DNA of 64,000 nucleotides from Strix aluco (lineage: Eukaryota > Chordata > Aves > Strigiformes > Strigidae), in contig NC_133931.1 of the NCBI RefSeq assembly GCF_031877795.1, forward strand, positions 128,564,621-128,628,620, in the 5' to 3' direction. Both the position numbers and the translations under genes were made by a program. This document shows, in pieces, positions 24,801 to 37,400 of this stretch (within the stretch, counting starts at the first letter, position 1; the number at the start of each line of letters is the position of its first letter). A model generated the notes under the pieces. The model worked only from the letters and a program-made list of their open reading frames with translations, did no database searches and was not told the DNA's origin.

Positions 24801-25059
24801 TGCCATCCGCAACTTCCCTGCGTTTTCATCTTGCTTGAAAGTTCTTTTGCTTATCTCCTTTTCTTCTATTATTTTCTATATAGTGCCAACATCATATGCT
24901 TTACTGAAGTCACAGTAGCACAATCTAACTTTGGCATGTGTAAGGACTTCGGAATCTTGCATACTATTCAGATCGGACTGACAAGTGCTTCCCATATTAT
25001 GAACCATAAATCTGGACAAAATGTTCTGCTATTTGTACTATGAATTGGCATGGTAACAC
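18804..25059. other. Intergenic DNA, no gene recognised
   Basis: AT-rich sequence with only short, unconvincing ORFs. I found no splice-bordered exon, RNA gene or recent transposon. A 27-base tandem duplication lies at 24193-24246. Near 24885-24925 the minus strand contains CDFSKAYD-like codons that might be one more scrap of a LINE, but the flanks do not support it. Confidence 0.55.
24193..24246. repeat. Tandem duplication, 27-base unit x2
   Basis: Two adjacent 27-base copies differ at four positions. On the minus strand both encode the pattern LKHTE(T/M)ES, which is why a 67-aa ORF appears there; nothing suggests that ORF is a gene. Confidence 0.85.
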
Positions 25060-25880
25060 AGAACAGGACACAGAAGGGTCCTCCTGGATGATAGGGCCTA
25101 GTTCCCTGCCGCTACAGAAAGCTCTGTTGTACGATCGCCTCATAAATTTATCAAGCGCCATATTAAAAACAGGCATATTTTTGCTCCCACTAATTCCATG
25201 GAAAAGCTGTTTCAGAATTTGATTGCTGTAATGACTAGAAACATTCTTCTAATTTCCTGATATATTTATTAATGAATAGTACATATCCATTTGTTCTTGT
25301 GTCAACATTGCCCTGCAAATTAAATGGTTTTCATCCTTCATGTTTACTTTCCTGATATATTTATAGACTGCGCTTGTATCTCCTCTCTGGTTTTGTTTTA
25401 TTGAAGTAAACATCCTAAAATCTGTATGAAAGGCTCTCAAACTCTCTGGCGATGCACCTAACCTCCTTCTACCCCTCTTTCAGTTCAACCTTAGCTCAGC
25501 TACAGAACAATTAATTATAAATTTTCACAGTACCCCAAATGAGATTTCACCAGGGCCTTAAACAATGACATTAATACCTCCCTACTTTAAATGAAAATAC
25601 ATCTCCTGATACTCTCTGTACTTACGATGATTCCTAAGTATATATCATTTCCAGATTTCATCAGTATGCTCTTACTGATTTTATCAGGGCTACTACAAAA
25701 AATATCAAATAAGTCCATCCTAAAACCAACCCTTTAAGCCCGACATCTTCCTTTTCAACTTTATATGTGGCTATCTCACTTCACAGTTTCTCTCCTAACC
25801 CCCACATTCTCATTCCTCCCCAGGTGATACCCTATCAAATGTTTTATCAATAGGGTATTAATATGGCAAATTGAGTTGTT
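25060..25880 (-). mobile_element. Ancient CR1-clade LINE 3' half, antisense
   Basis: On the minus strand, 25553-25521 reads LVKSHLGYCEN, matching the LVRPHLEYCVQ block of CR1-type reverse transcriptases. Downstream come RGDTSAVYKYIRKVN (like RGDMI..YKYL) and FNMALDKFMRRSYN (like the final SL..FK..LD block). The end near 25070-25100 resembles the usual 'gatgacc..ggaggtcccttcc' 3' terminus. The frame is preserved over a surprisingly long stretch (25249-25440) despite strong divergence. The 5' part is missing. Probably older than modern birds; the exact family is not resolved. Confidence 0.65.
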
Positions 25881-27899
25881 CCAAAGCTTTGCATGAGACC
25901 GAGACCAGGCTTCGGGGTCTGTGGTTGGCCAGGTCACTTTTCTTCTTGTTAAGCAATTAAAGTCCAGGTTCAGCCCACCTAACTTCAAAGACTGAACAGA
26001 GACAGGGATCCACACGGAGTCGTTCATGATGCGGCTTGTCCTCTGGAGACACTTCTCACCACCGAGTACAGAGGGAGTCTCAACCAGCAAGCCTCTCAGC
26101 TAGGACCCTCAGATAAATGCCTTAAGTACAAGGCCAGACCCCCATTTTCTATTTTCCAGGTATAATATTCTCAACAGACCTGTTCAACACCCTTGCTGCT
26201 AGATTTCACATATCACCTGTTTCAGAACTGCAGGTGTAGTCCCCATGATCTGAAAGCATGGCATGAGTTTTGCATTTTTTGCTCTTGTAATAATTTCTGC
26301 TCTGCCATTCACACAATCCATCTTGCCTTTGTCCATGTGGTGAAACTACTTTAGCACTGAGGAAAGGCATACTTTGAATTTGGGGGATTTAATTTAGGCT
26401 CACTACACACCAGTCACATCTTCTCCTGCTCTCCCATTTATATCACTGAAAAATCTTCTGCTCTAAAAACTCTGTAACAGTATGATACAAGCATGTCCAG
26501 TTGGTAGAAATTAGAAGTATTTTTAGCTAAAACAGAATACGTAGTTGATTGGTAAAAACAATAGGGAACAGCAGAAAAAGCAGGTCAGTAACAGTAAACA
26601 GTGAAAATCTTTTGAATGTATTTTTTCAATACACGTAGGTGGAAAGAAAAGATTCATAAAGGGGACTAAGGCCTTCTAAAAATACTGCTAAAAGCTCCCA
26701 TGGAAGATGACATTTCAAGACAAAAAACCCCAACATTTCATACTGTAGTATCTTGTAAAACTGAAGTATGTTATTATTTTATACATTCAAGATCATCAAA
26801 AGCCATCAGGAATAATCATTCTGAACGACAGCCACGCTCCTTCGGTACCTTCTTCTGAATAACCCAGCTGTAAAATAAACAGTTTGCTTTTCTAAGTTAG
26901 AGACAGCAAGTGTGGGTCAGCTGAAAAGCACGGGATTAAAATTTGGATTTTTTACTCATTCTTCCCTGATTTCTTTTTAAAATATTTTTTTCCTAATTTA
27001 TGTCTAAAATTTTAGAAAATTGAAGGTTCCTTTACCCTAATTAACTAATGACTATGTAGAACTATATGAAGGTAGATTTTTTAAATATAGGTATCAGTCT
27101 TTTATTGTGTTCAAAATAAAAGCAAAATTACTGCATTTGCATATATTTTGTAAATCCAGTTTCCAAATCTGGTGTCTTAGGCCATGAAGCAACTAAGAAA
27201 CAAAACTAACGAACAGCTAACAAACCCAAATTTACATCCTTAAAATGGCACTGGACAGCACTCACGTGTTGTGATACATCCTGGATACTGCTTAAGTGTT
27301 CTGTTGGGCCATTTAGCATGCATATGGCACACCAGTTTTCTAAATTGTTTTATTATGTAACAGATAAAAATCCGTTGATGAACTTTAATATTAAATTACT
27401 GTAAAAGGTAACGATTCTCCTCAGGTAGCTAACAACTGCTGCTGAAAATGTATGACCTCATGGAAAGGCTGTAAGAGGTACAGATGATACTTTTTCATGA
27501 GGATTTGTGCTTTAAAAAAACCCACAACACTGAAAATATGCTCATACTGTCTGAAAATATTTATCTGCAAAATAAAGATCTGTGAAAGAACGCAAGAGCA
27601 TTTTTTCACCAATTTTACTCTTCTGACCTTAATGTTATATTTACAAAATAATTTCTCATTTGTGACCATTTAAGAAATGCAGAGCACTGTAAGCCTTATT
27701 AAAGCCACATACTTTCAACACGATTATCCTTATCCTGAAAATTGTCACCACTGAAGGGGCAGGTCCTAATTTCTTGAGGGAGAGCCCATCAGCAATATAA
27801 TCAACCGGCTTTAAAAGGCCCGGCTGCATGGGCAAAGCCACCAGCAGATGCTGTGCCTAACTGGCACACAGCTTCCAGGCAGCACACGCTGCTGGAAAC
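25881..27899. other. Intergenic DNA upstream of GTPBP10, nothing recognised
   Basis: AT-rich, with no exon or repeat that I can name. A 104-aa minus-strand ORF at 25776-26090 overlaps the LINE fossil and has no recognised product. Confidence 0.55.
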
Positions 27900-28196
27900 T
27901 GCGGATCTTACCCAGCACCCCGCAGCTCCGGCAGCCATGGCCTTGCTCTCCCCTCAGGCATCGTGCCCGCACCTCGGCCTGAAACGCCCTGGCGCCTCTC
28001 GGCGTAGGACACTCCGGGGGGGCTGCCAGGACTGGAGCGGGACACTGACACGCTGCGCCAAGCCAGGCCTGTCCCCCGCCGTGCCAGCCTGCCGGCGACT
28101 GCGGCGGAGCAGCCCCGCAGGAACAGCCTCGCCAGGCCGCAGCGGAGCAACGCCGAGGGCCCTCCACAGCCCCGCGCGGCCGAGGGCGGGAAGGGC

Positions 28197-28208
28197 TGCG
28201 CATGCGCA
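28197..28208. promoter_or_regulatory. NRF1 palindromic site
   Basis: TGCGCATGCGCA is a perfect match to the NRF1 consensus YGCGCAYGCGCR, 250 bases before the GTPBP10 start codon. A second partial site, TGCGCAGCGC, follows within a few bases. NRF1 drives many nuclear genes for mitochondrial proteins, which fits this gene. Confidence 0.75.
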
Positions 28209-28457
28209 CCTGCGCAGCGCACCGGGCCGCCCCGTCCCGGCGGCCGCCGGCGAAGGCGGGGGGGACGCTGTCCGCTTCCCGCTTCCCGCCGCGCTCCCCC
28301 GGCCGGCAGCCAGAGCCCGCGCCGCGGCCCGGGCGCTCGCCCCGCCTGTCTTCGCCCCGCAGTCCCCTGCGGCCTGGGCCCGCCCACCCTGCGGCTCAGG
28401 GTCCGCTGTGCCCCTCCCGCCGCAGGCTGGGCCTGGGTGGCGGTGGCAGCTCCCAGC

Positions 28458-28490
28458 ATGGTGCGGTGCGGCGGGGCGGTGCTGCGGAAG
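28458..28490 (+). CDS. GTPBP10: GTPBP10 exon 1 (coding part)
   Basis: ATG followed by [10 protein letters not shown], with donor gtcagt, inside the CpG island. It matches the short 11-residue first exon of the human gene. The start codon lies in the context ctcccagcATGg. Confidence 0.9.
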
Positions 28491-31400
28491 GTCAGTGCGC
28501 CCAGCCCGGGCAGCGGTGGGGAAGGGCGGCGGGGGCGCGCAGCCCCACGCAGGCAGGGCTCGGGCGGCGGGAAGGGCGGGCAACGAGCCGCGCTCCGCTC
28601 CCGGCCCCGCGGCCTCTCCGGGGCGGCCTGGTGGGTCGCTCCCTTCTCCGGGCTGACCTGCCCAGGCACCGTCCGAGCGAAGCGGCCTCCTGGCCAGGGG
28701 CCTGTGCGTGCCGGGGCGGGGACGCGGTGAGGCGCCGCGGCACTGCCACGCGTGTCTGCGTGGGCAGCGGGGCCCGGGCGGGGGCAGGGCCCGGGCGGGG
28801 GCAGGGCCTCGGCCAGTCCCTGTGCCTGGGGTTCCGCAGGCCGGGCGGGCCGTCGGGTACCGCTGCCGGGGGAGACACGTCAAACGTTTCTCTTACTAAC
28901 AAACACGTCAGAGGGGTTACATGTTCTGAACGCTCCTTACTGCCATCAAAGAAAGTTCTTTCCAAGCAGTTTTAGCCACATCGTTTCTAATGACTACAAA
29001 ATGAAATATAAACAGGATGTAATACTGATATGAAACTCGTTGTTTTATTAGTATGGCAACTTTATAGATGCTTTACGGCTCTACGTGAGAGGAGGAACTG
29101 GTGGAATGGGTTATCCTCGTCTAGGTGGGGAAGGAGGGAGAGGTGGTGATGTCTGGTTTGTTGCCCAAGAAAGAACTACCTTAAAGACCATAAGGGACAG
29201 ATATCCTCAGAAGCGATTCATAGCTGGAACGGGAGCCAACAGCAGGTAAGAGTCTGTTTGATGAAAATTGTTACGTACATCTTTTCCAGAAAGCAAAATG
29301 TCACCTTAAGTTACTAAGCCTGGTTTAATTTCTCCCAGTGTTAGATCACTAAAAGGTGAAAAAGGAGAAGATTGTGAAGTTCATGTGCCTCTGGGAATTT
29401 CAATTCTTCGTGATGATGGCAAGCAGATTGGTAAGAACTTTTGCTTTGTTTTAATGTATCTAGTAGGTACTGTCATATTTCTTGATAGCATCTAGCGGAC
29501 TTGTAACACTAGGATGTTTTAAGGTTACCCATCTCCCAAAATATGTATGTGTGTTCCTTTGTTTGGACAAGAGTTGACAAAAAATACACTGTAGAAATTG
29601 TTGGAAAAGCAAGTACGCCTTCCAGAAATTATCAGTAGACCATTTGTATCACTATATGCACTAGAAAGAAAATTGCCCTTGCAAGCGTTAAAGGCTGGAA
29701 GCCATACTGATCCTCCACAGAATCATTACTGACCTTACATAAATCATGTGTCCATAAACTCAGGTAAGAGTCCCTATAACTGTACTGAATTAGGACATTG
29801 CTTAAAAGATAAAGAACCTTGCTGAGTGTCAGCATTTCAGGTTATCTAAAATACTTGCCTGTTTTTCACTCTCTTTTGAAGAGTGGTGCTTGGTAGTAAC
29901 CAGGAAGATCTCTTTCAATACAGTGCTCTTGGAATAGCTCTCAGTGGTGCCTTTGCAGTTTCCCAAGAGCCTTTCTTCTCATACTGTGCAGAGTTCAAAC
30001 TAAATTCACAGGTGACTCTGATTTGGATGTTTAACAAAATTGGGTGTATGGCAAGAAGTGTTTGTGATGTAGGCATGTCGGTGTCTAAAGCTATCCTTGA
30101 ACTACATACCCAAATGTTGCAGTTTTATATTAATTATTCTAATCCTAAGGGAGATATCATAGTCTGCATCTTAATAAAAAAATACGGAACGTCTGAAGAG
30201 TTTCCTGTAGCCACATCTCTATCGATGCAGATTTTTCTTTGGATTTTTCAAGTATTGGAGGCTTCAGAACTACCATCTTGGCCATACCTTGCCTGCCCGT
30301 ACTTAGCACTTTCCTTGAAGTGACTGTCTGTATGACAGAGGGGGATACTGGAGTGTGATTGCTCTCAGGGATTTCCAAAGAAGGAAAAATATCATGACCC
30401 TGAGTGCACAGCTCTTGCAAAAAAGCGTACAGAAAATTCTGTCTTCAATGAAGATAGATGTAAGTGGAAAATCACAACTGAACTACTGCAGGGGATTGTG
30501 CTTTTTCACGAGTGAATTTATTTCCAGGAGAGCTTAATGCGGCAGGAGAGAGATTCTTAGCAGCTCGTGGAGGTCTTGGAGGCTCTTTGACCACAAACTT
30601 TGTGCCTTGCAAAGGTCAGAAGCGAATTGTTCATCTTGATTTGAAACTTATAGCAGATGTTGGCTTAGTTGGGTAAGTACTGTAGTTTGAGAACTGACAT
30701 TAGAAAACAAAGTAGTAAATTTCAAATGGGACTTAAGAGAAATTTGAGATTTTGGAAGGTGAGCGTAACTGTACATTTGCATTGCCACTTAAATTACTTG
30801 CAGTTTGCAAATCAGAGTTTAAACCTATTAGAATTAATTTTAAAATTTGGAAAGTATTGGTTATGCTTTTGTGGGTGAAGGGCTTCACGATTCAAGGTAA
30901 TATATCTATTAATTTAATTTAGCAATTGCAGTGATTATCAAAATACTGTTAGCTAATATTTGTTAATTAAGTAGGAGATGCAAAACAGAGCCAAGAACAC
31001 TATGCATATTGCATCTTTGACTTTATGGTACTGCCACAAGTGGATCCTTTTAAAGAGAGTTTCAAAGGCTACATAGCCTACTCTCCCAAATAAACAGCTT
31101 GGAATGTTGGAAGAAAGTAATTACACACTGGAACAGTAGGACTTGTATTTCTTTTCCCTGGTGCTTTTCAATGTTGCTGTTTTATAACAATGCAGATAAA
31201 TATATTTTTATTTGGAGAAAGCTTTCAACAGACTACAGTTGCAAAAGTATTGATCTACTCAGCATCTACTATCTCCCCTCCCCCCTGGTGGTCCTTATTA
31301 ATAAAAAACATAGGAAATGTGAAATGCCAAGGGGTTTGAGGTGAAAATAGTCCAATTGATATATACTGTTAAAGAATGGAAGCTTGAAGACAGTATGGTG

Positions 31401-34400
31401 TTCTATCTATGTTTTTCTTTTTTTTGCTTATTAGAAATAGTTTTGTTAATATCAGATTTATCTAAAGTTACATAATTTTCAAGTGGTCTTCGGTAATTAC
31501 ACGATAGAGATTTTCCTTCTTGTTTTAGAATGTGTGAAAATACAGGATTTTTATGACACTGGTGCTTCTTTAATCTTGCATTTTGGCTTTTATTTTAGCT
31601 GATGGTTTCCCTTTAAAATGGATAAAAAGAATCATTATCAGTTAATTAGAGTAGCATATTATTTTCTTGTTGAGAGTATGAATTAGCCTGATAGTTTGTG
31701 GTTGTACTTTGATCTTTCTGTTTGTTATTTTTACTTGAGTAGATTTGCAAGTGGTTTGCTATTAGATCAGGTAAAAAACATACGGACTTGAGAATGGCCC
31801 ATCAGGTTTGGGTACAGGTTGTGATGTGTAGTGCAGGTTGCAATTTAAACTTCAAAGAGCATATTGTACCTCAGTGGAAACGAAATACTCACTCCAGCAG
31901 ATGACCAGAGTAACCTTCCGGAATGTCTTTAAGGCCCCTTGCAACATCAGAGCGCATTAAAACTACCCTCAGTAGTTTTGTGTTCTAACAAGAGTCATTA
32001 TGTCTCTATTTTAAGAAAGTCCCGTATACAACCCATTTATAAAGCCCCTTAATGTAATACTAGTCTTGCTTTTCATTAGCTCATGTTCTTATTAGTTGTC
32101 CCCGTTAACAGGTCATGATTCTGCCTGTATTCAAGTGGAGAGTATATGGATTTGTGTGACTCATGCCTTTGTATTTTGTGGCCAATATTCAGCTGCCCGT
32201 AGGCACACTTTTCTTTGATCACTGTTGCACTGAAACATTGTGCTGAATAACTGTGTGTGAATTTGACTGGAACACAAGTTTTGTGCAGTCTCCCATATGG
32301 AGCAGGTGCTATGAATAAGGACCGTAGTCATAAGGAGTGTAGTCTATCATCTGATGTCAGCATTAGCTTCGGGTTTGACGTGGATCAAGGCTATTGTGTC
32401 ATACAACTCATGTGAATCTTTAAAATAAGCACGTGTTGTAATTTCAGTTTTGACTTAGGGTTCCATTTGAATGGATAGATGTATTCTGTGAAGAAGTTTT
32501 TGTAAAAGCTACCGTATCCCTTAAGGAACATTTTTGTTGTAGTATGCAGGTGTAGCTATCCCTGGGGATAGGGAAAAGGTTACAACAGTCAGGTCTCTAC
32601 AGACCAGCTCCTGGGCTTCGCTGGTATTTTGGTTTACTTGGTAACAAAGCAGGTTAGTCCTAATTTCAGGATCCCTCATACAACTGTGTTGCCTTAAAAA
32701 CATACACAAGCTGTGCATGTGTGTGTCTCTATATAGACAAAGTCTCTCTTTCACTCTTCCCATCATACATATGCGCTTTGCTACTTTATCTAAGCTGTAG
32801 CATACATATCATTGGTACTTCAATTGTAGAATGTTTCACTAACCATGATTCGTATACTAAAAGACTGTAAATCCTACTTGATAAGATGTATTTGCGTGAC
32901 AGGTGTTTTGAATGTAAATGTAATTTACAAAATTAGCTATAGCATGTGAAGACTGAATTCAAGTAGACCTGTATGCCTATGCTGTATTTCTATCCAAGTG
33001 ACTTTGAAAGATCTCCCTTAAATCCGTTACATGTGTATTTACATGCCTCTCCTGCCTGCATCCTTGGGAAGCATTGTTGGATTTAGAAAAATTATTTTGT
33101 TTTAAAAAAAATCATGATGATATGGGTTTGGTTTTGTTTGTTTTTAAAAAAAGTGAGTAACTAAGCAGAAATTAATTGATATCATTGAATTTGACTAGGT
33201 AATATAGTGTATTCCAGAATAAAATATGCAGGCATCACATATGTGTTTATTCACTGTATAAATCCTGACTTTCCTTCTAGGTTTCCAAATGCAGGAAAAT
33301 CATCCTTGTTAAGCAAAATTTCTCATGCCAAACCTGAGATTGCAGATTATGCATGTAAGTTCATACTCTTATTTTTAGAGCAGTAATATTTCATGAGAGC
33401 AAGAAGCCTTTTCTCTGACTTCACTTAGAGGTTTATAATAAAGAATAGGGGATAACTATGTTGCCTGCCAAATACGGTACACAGATTTTTAATTATAAGA
33501 AATACTTCAAAGAGAAAACTTGCTGTTTCGGTGTCCAGTTCCCTTAACCGCCTCAGTTTTTCATGTGTACAACCCTCATAGTGCTTCAGCCTGTTGATTG
33601 CAGGGTCTGTTGAACATTTACTTTAGTCTCAGCCCATTTTATTGCGTCTGAGAGACTTCATGGTGTGTAATATCCTCTACAGCCTTTTTCCATAGTCTGG
33701 ATAACCCTTTTTGTGTCCGAGACTTCTCTAGCTCCTCTATTCCCTTTTTGGGATGACAAGAACAGAATTGCATACAGATTAGGTCAACTATTGGTTTTTT
33801 GAGTGGTCTAATTTTGTTCCCTCTTGTTTTGCTTTTTCTTTATTCCTTTTTCAGTAATTCTTAACATCCCATTTGCTTTATTTTTTCCTGCTGTTGAACA
33901 TTTGTTTTGTTTAAATATGAAGTGAGAGGGCCCTGCAACATTTAAATGTTTTGTAATAATAACATTTTTTTTTAAATATTAAAACAAGTTTTGCTTTTCT
34001 TCCCCTCCTCTTTTTTTTCCGTAGTTACAACAATACAACCTAAACTAGGAAAGATCATGTATTCAGATTATAAGCAGGTGGGTATGAAAGGTCGTTTTGG
34101 TTGTTCATTAAAGTTGTACATAATGGTTAGTTATGTTGCTTAATGTAACTTCAGAAGGAAAAAGGAAACTTGTAGGTTTTTTCATATGTGTGTCTATAAT
34201 GTATACATATAAAATGCAGTTACGCGGACTTAATGAAAGTTGTGGAGAAAGTACTATTTTTATAAAGTAATAAGAGAGCTTTATAGCCAAATGCAGTAAT
34301 ATGACATTGATGAGATTTCAAGTTACTTTAATAAACGGCTTCTCATTTTCCTTTGTCTCCTTTCTGTTGTTCTAATCCTGCTTTATAATCTTAAGAGTTG

Positions 34401-37400
34401 TGAGCTCCTGTGTGGAACTGATTGCTGTGTTAAGTTTGGGATTTTAAGAATATCATTGTTTCAGAGACTAACCTGTTATTTTTGTTTAGAAGAGGCAATT
34501 TTTCTGCAAGTTGGCTATGCAGAGAGCTCTGGAATGAATAAGCCATTTTCAAAATGGATTATAAACAGGGGAAAATTTGTCCAATAGCTGCAGATCTGCA
34601 GTAGTGAATGACAGGGAATTTAGTGAATATAACCCAATTACCATAACTGGCTGTACTAGCTTTCTAGGTTGGCTGCTCAGACTTCCTTTTGTGGTTTGTT
34701 TTTTGTGTTTGTTTGTTTGTTTGGGGTTTTTTAAAATAAAAACTAAAATAGTATGACATGATAGTGATTGCCTGGACAGCCAGGGTAGTGTACTACCTGA
34801 AGTAGTGAAGTACTTGGGACCGGTTCCTTTTGTGGTAGGTTGTAGCTCCGGAGGGCCAGTGAAGCTACTGCCCTACCATCTTATTTTTTGTGAACCCGAT
34901 TCCACCCTGCTGCTTCAGGTAAAGTTGTCAGATAATTGCATGGTGCCTGGAATCCTTTCTATAGTATCCACTGGGGGAAAAGACTAATGCTAAATGAGAT
35001 TCTTATTAATAGATTTTGGACCCCAAGTTCATGTAAGGTTACAGCAAACATTTTGATTCCCGAAGCTTGAATCTTCTTTGATGTGCTTTGTTTTGGTTTT
35101 TAAGGGTATGATACATGCAGTATTGGACTCATCACTTCCAAGATAAAAGACAAATGCATAAAAGGGTTTCGGATGAGTTAACAAGAAAAGCATACCTCTC
35201 AGATGAGAAAAGACAGAAAACTCTTCACTCTCAGAAGCAATAATCTTAGCGGGATTCAGTAGCTGATGCTTGAAGCTTTCATTGTAACAACCTTTAACAA
35301 AACTGTGTGTTAAAGGAAGTTAGTCTAGTTTGTCAGGTTCCCTGTAGGGATGCACATACCTAAGGGATCTAAGGGAAATTTTTTGTATATTATTCATTTT
35401 ATCTGCTAGTTTAGGGTAACTTATCCTAGAAAATTGTGCTGCAAATAACAGGATTGTTTATAACCTTTTTAAAAAAACTATATACCTGCCATGAATCAGG
35501 ACCTCTTGCTCTTACTGGCAAATCTTTCTCCAGCAGGACAACTATCTGCATTCCTGGCTTTCTTTTCTGCAGTCTGTTTCATGTTATAGCAAATGACCCT
35601 CATTGGGTGTTTCTGCAGTTTGTGGGTTTTATACTACAGTGTCAGGTGCTATATAGGAACTATATGGACAAATTATCTTTTCTAAAACCAAGGGAACTAG
35701 TGATTGTGATCACAGTGAGCGTGTGTAAGAGGAAGTACTTGAGCTCTCGGTATTGCAACTGCTGAGAACAAAGCAATGTAAGCAATTAAGAGCAATAATT
35801 GAGGTAACTCTCCTGTATCACTCAAGGGAGACTGGCTCATCTTTTTTTCTTTCCTACAAAACACTGATGTTTTTAAGGAAGTACGTAGAAATTTGCTAAT
35901 TTTATCACAGTACATTATAAAGGAGAAAATACATGCAAGTTACTTGGTGCCGTCTGTCATTACTACTTGGAAAAGACAAAACACAAAAGTAGAGGATCTG
36001 CGTGTGAGTTGAGCTTCATGTCTTAGTACCAGATCGTGGAAACTAGCAGAAGCATTTATATTTACTACCAGAATATCTGAACCAAGTGCTGTTTTCAGAG
36101 AATATGAGTTTCTTTGAGCTTCGTAAAAAACATTCTTTGAAAGAGAACTAAAGTTGGGGAAAAAGGTGGTGATGATGGTACTACAGCACCCAAGCACATC
36201 ACACCAGAAAGTGGATGTTTCTGTTCTCTCTAGTTATTCTCTCCCTGTTCCAGTTATTCTCTTCCAGTTTCTAGTTACAAGTCTGTGGTTCATCCAGCTG
36301 TATCTAGTGTCTCTGTAGATGGAAGATTCTGAAGCAAGGCTTCAAATATTTAGAAAATGCATAATAGTTAAAAGTTAGTGTGACGCGAATGGGAGCGTAG
36401 CTCACTCATGGGCAGAAAGCTCCCTTCTGCAATAGGTAGCACACTGGAAATTTTATGGTGTGCCAGCTTTGGGCATTGTTTAATTGAATCCTGTTGCTGT
36501 CTAAATAGGTATTAGATAGATTTGAAGACCCTACTTTTGCTCTTCTTTACTTCGCTCTCTGTCTTAGCTTTCTGTGACTTACAGAGTAGATGATTGGGGG
36601 TTTTAGTATTCTGCTCTTTTTCAGTCTGTCTCAGCTCTCCTTTACAACTGTGTACAACCCTCTCAACCAGCAGAGAAATGACAAGATTCCTGTCCGTTGT
36701 GGCAGTCTTTGCTGGGCTCTGGTTGGAAGCTGATACACTAATCTAAATCTCATTCCTGTTGAAGAGGAGAAGACAAATTCTTGGAGCTTCTCACGCTTAA
36801 CGGGGAACAATGTTAAGTGGGTTTGCATTTGGAATAATGATCCTCTGTAGCCACAGTGAACAGACTTTATTTTCTTTTCCAGTGACAGTTTGAATTCTGT
36901 ACAAACTTGATAGCCTAATCTTCTTGCCCTTCAGAGTGTTTTGTTCTCGGGTAATAGGTAAATTTTGCAAGATCTCTGCTGAGGTATTATTACCCTCTAT
37001 TTTCTACTTTGCAGACAGCTATAAATAAATAGGGGAACACGAGGAGCACAGTATCTATGTAATAGTAGCATTTTGTTTAAATCTGCTTCTGATGGTAGAT
37101 TCTAAATGTATTGAAACAGCCGATGCATACTGCCAGAGAACTGATCCCCCACACAATCCCAGGGAATACCCACATAGTCCTAAAAGGAGCCTCCAAACAG
37201 ATATTCCTGACATTCCTTTGTCTAGGTTCTTTTGTTTATATGAAATGATAATAGATATTGATAGTTAAAAATCATCATTTTTGCTTGTTGGAAATTTTTT
37301 CTTTGAAACTTTTTGTTTTCCTAGATTTCAGTAGCTGATCTCCCAGGACTGATTGAAGGTGCACATGTAAACAAAGGGATGGGCCACAAATTTCTCAAAC

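Larger units (their letters stand above)
27930..28880. promoter_or_regulatory. GTPBP10: CpG island promoter of GTPBP10
   Basis: A block of about 1 kb very rich in G+C and CpG, in sharp contrast to its AT-rich flanks. It has several GC boxes and no obvious TATA box near the start codon at 28458. It covers the first exon and the beginning of intron 1. Several ORFs of 150-310 aa on both strands here simply reflect the lack of AT-rich stop codons. Confidence 0.85.
30673..37324 (+). other. GTPBP10 large introns 4 to 6
   Basis: Apart from exons 5 and 6 and the LINE fossil at 33540-33910, these introns hold AT-rich sequence with no recognised gene. A (TTTG)n patch lies at about 34697-34722. ORFs of 60-110 aa at 34805-36197 are intronic noise. 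The shorter introns between 37433 and 39857 likewise hold nothing I recognise. Confidence 0.65.

Noticed and set aside
24730-25040. Another antisense LINE piece (CDFSKAYD-like codons near 24900)
   Set aside because: Only a single short match, in the wrong position relative to the neighbouring 25060-25880 fragment, and flanks do not align.
27853-28975. ORFs of 250-310 codons on both strands over the GTPBP10 CpG island
   Set aside because: Open in several frames at once because stop codons are rare in GC-rich DNA; composition is only Ala/Gly/Pro/Arg-rich and no domain is visible.
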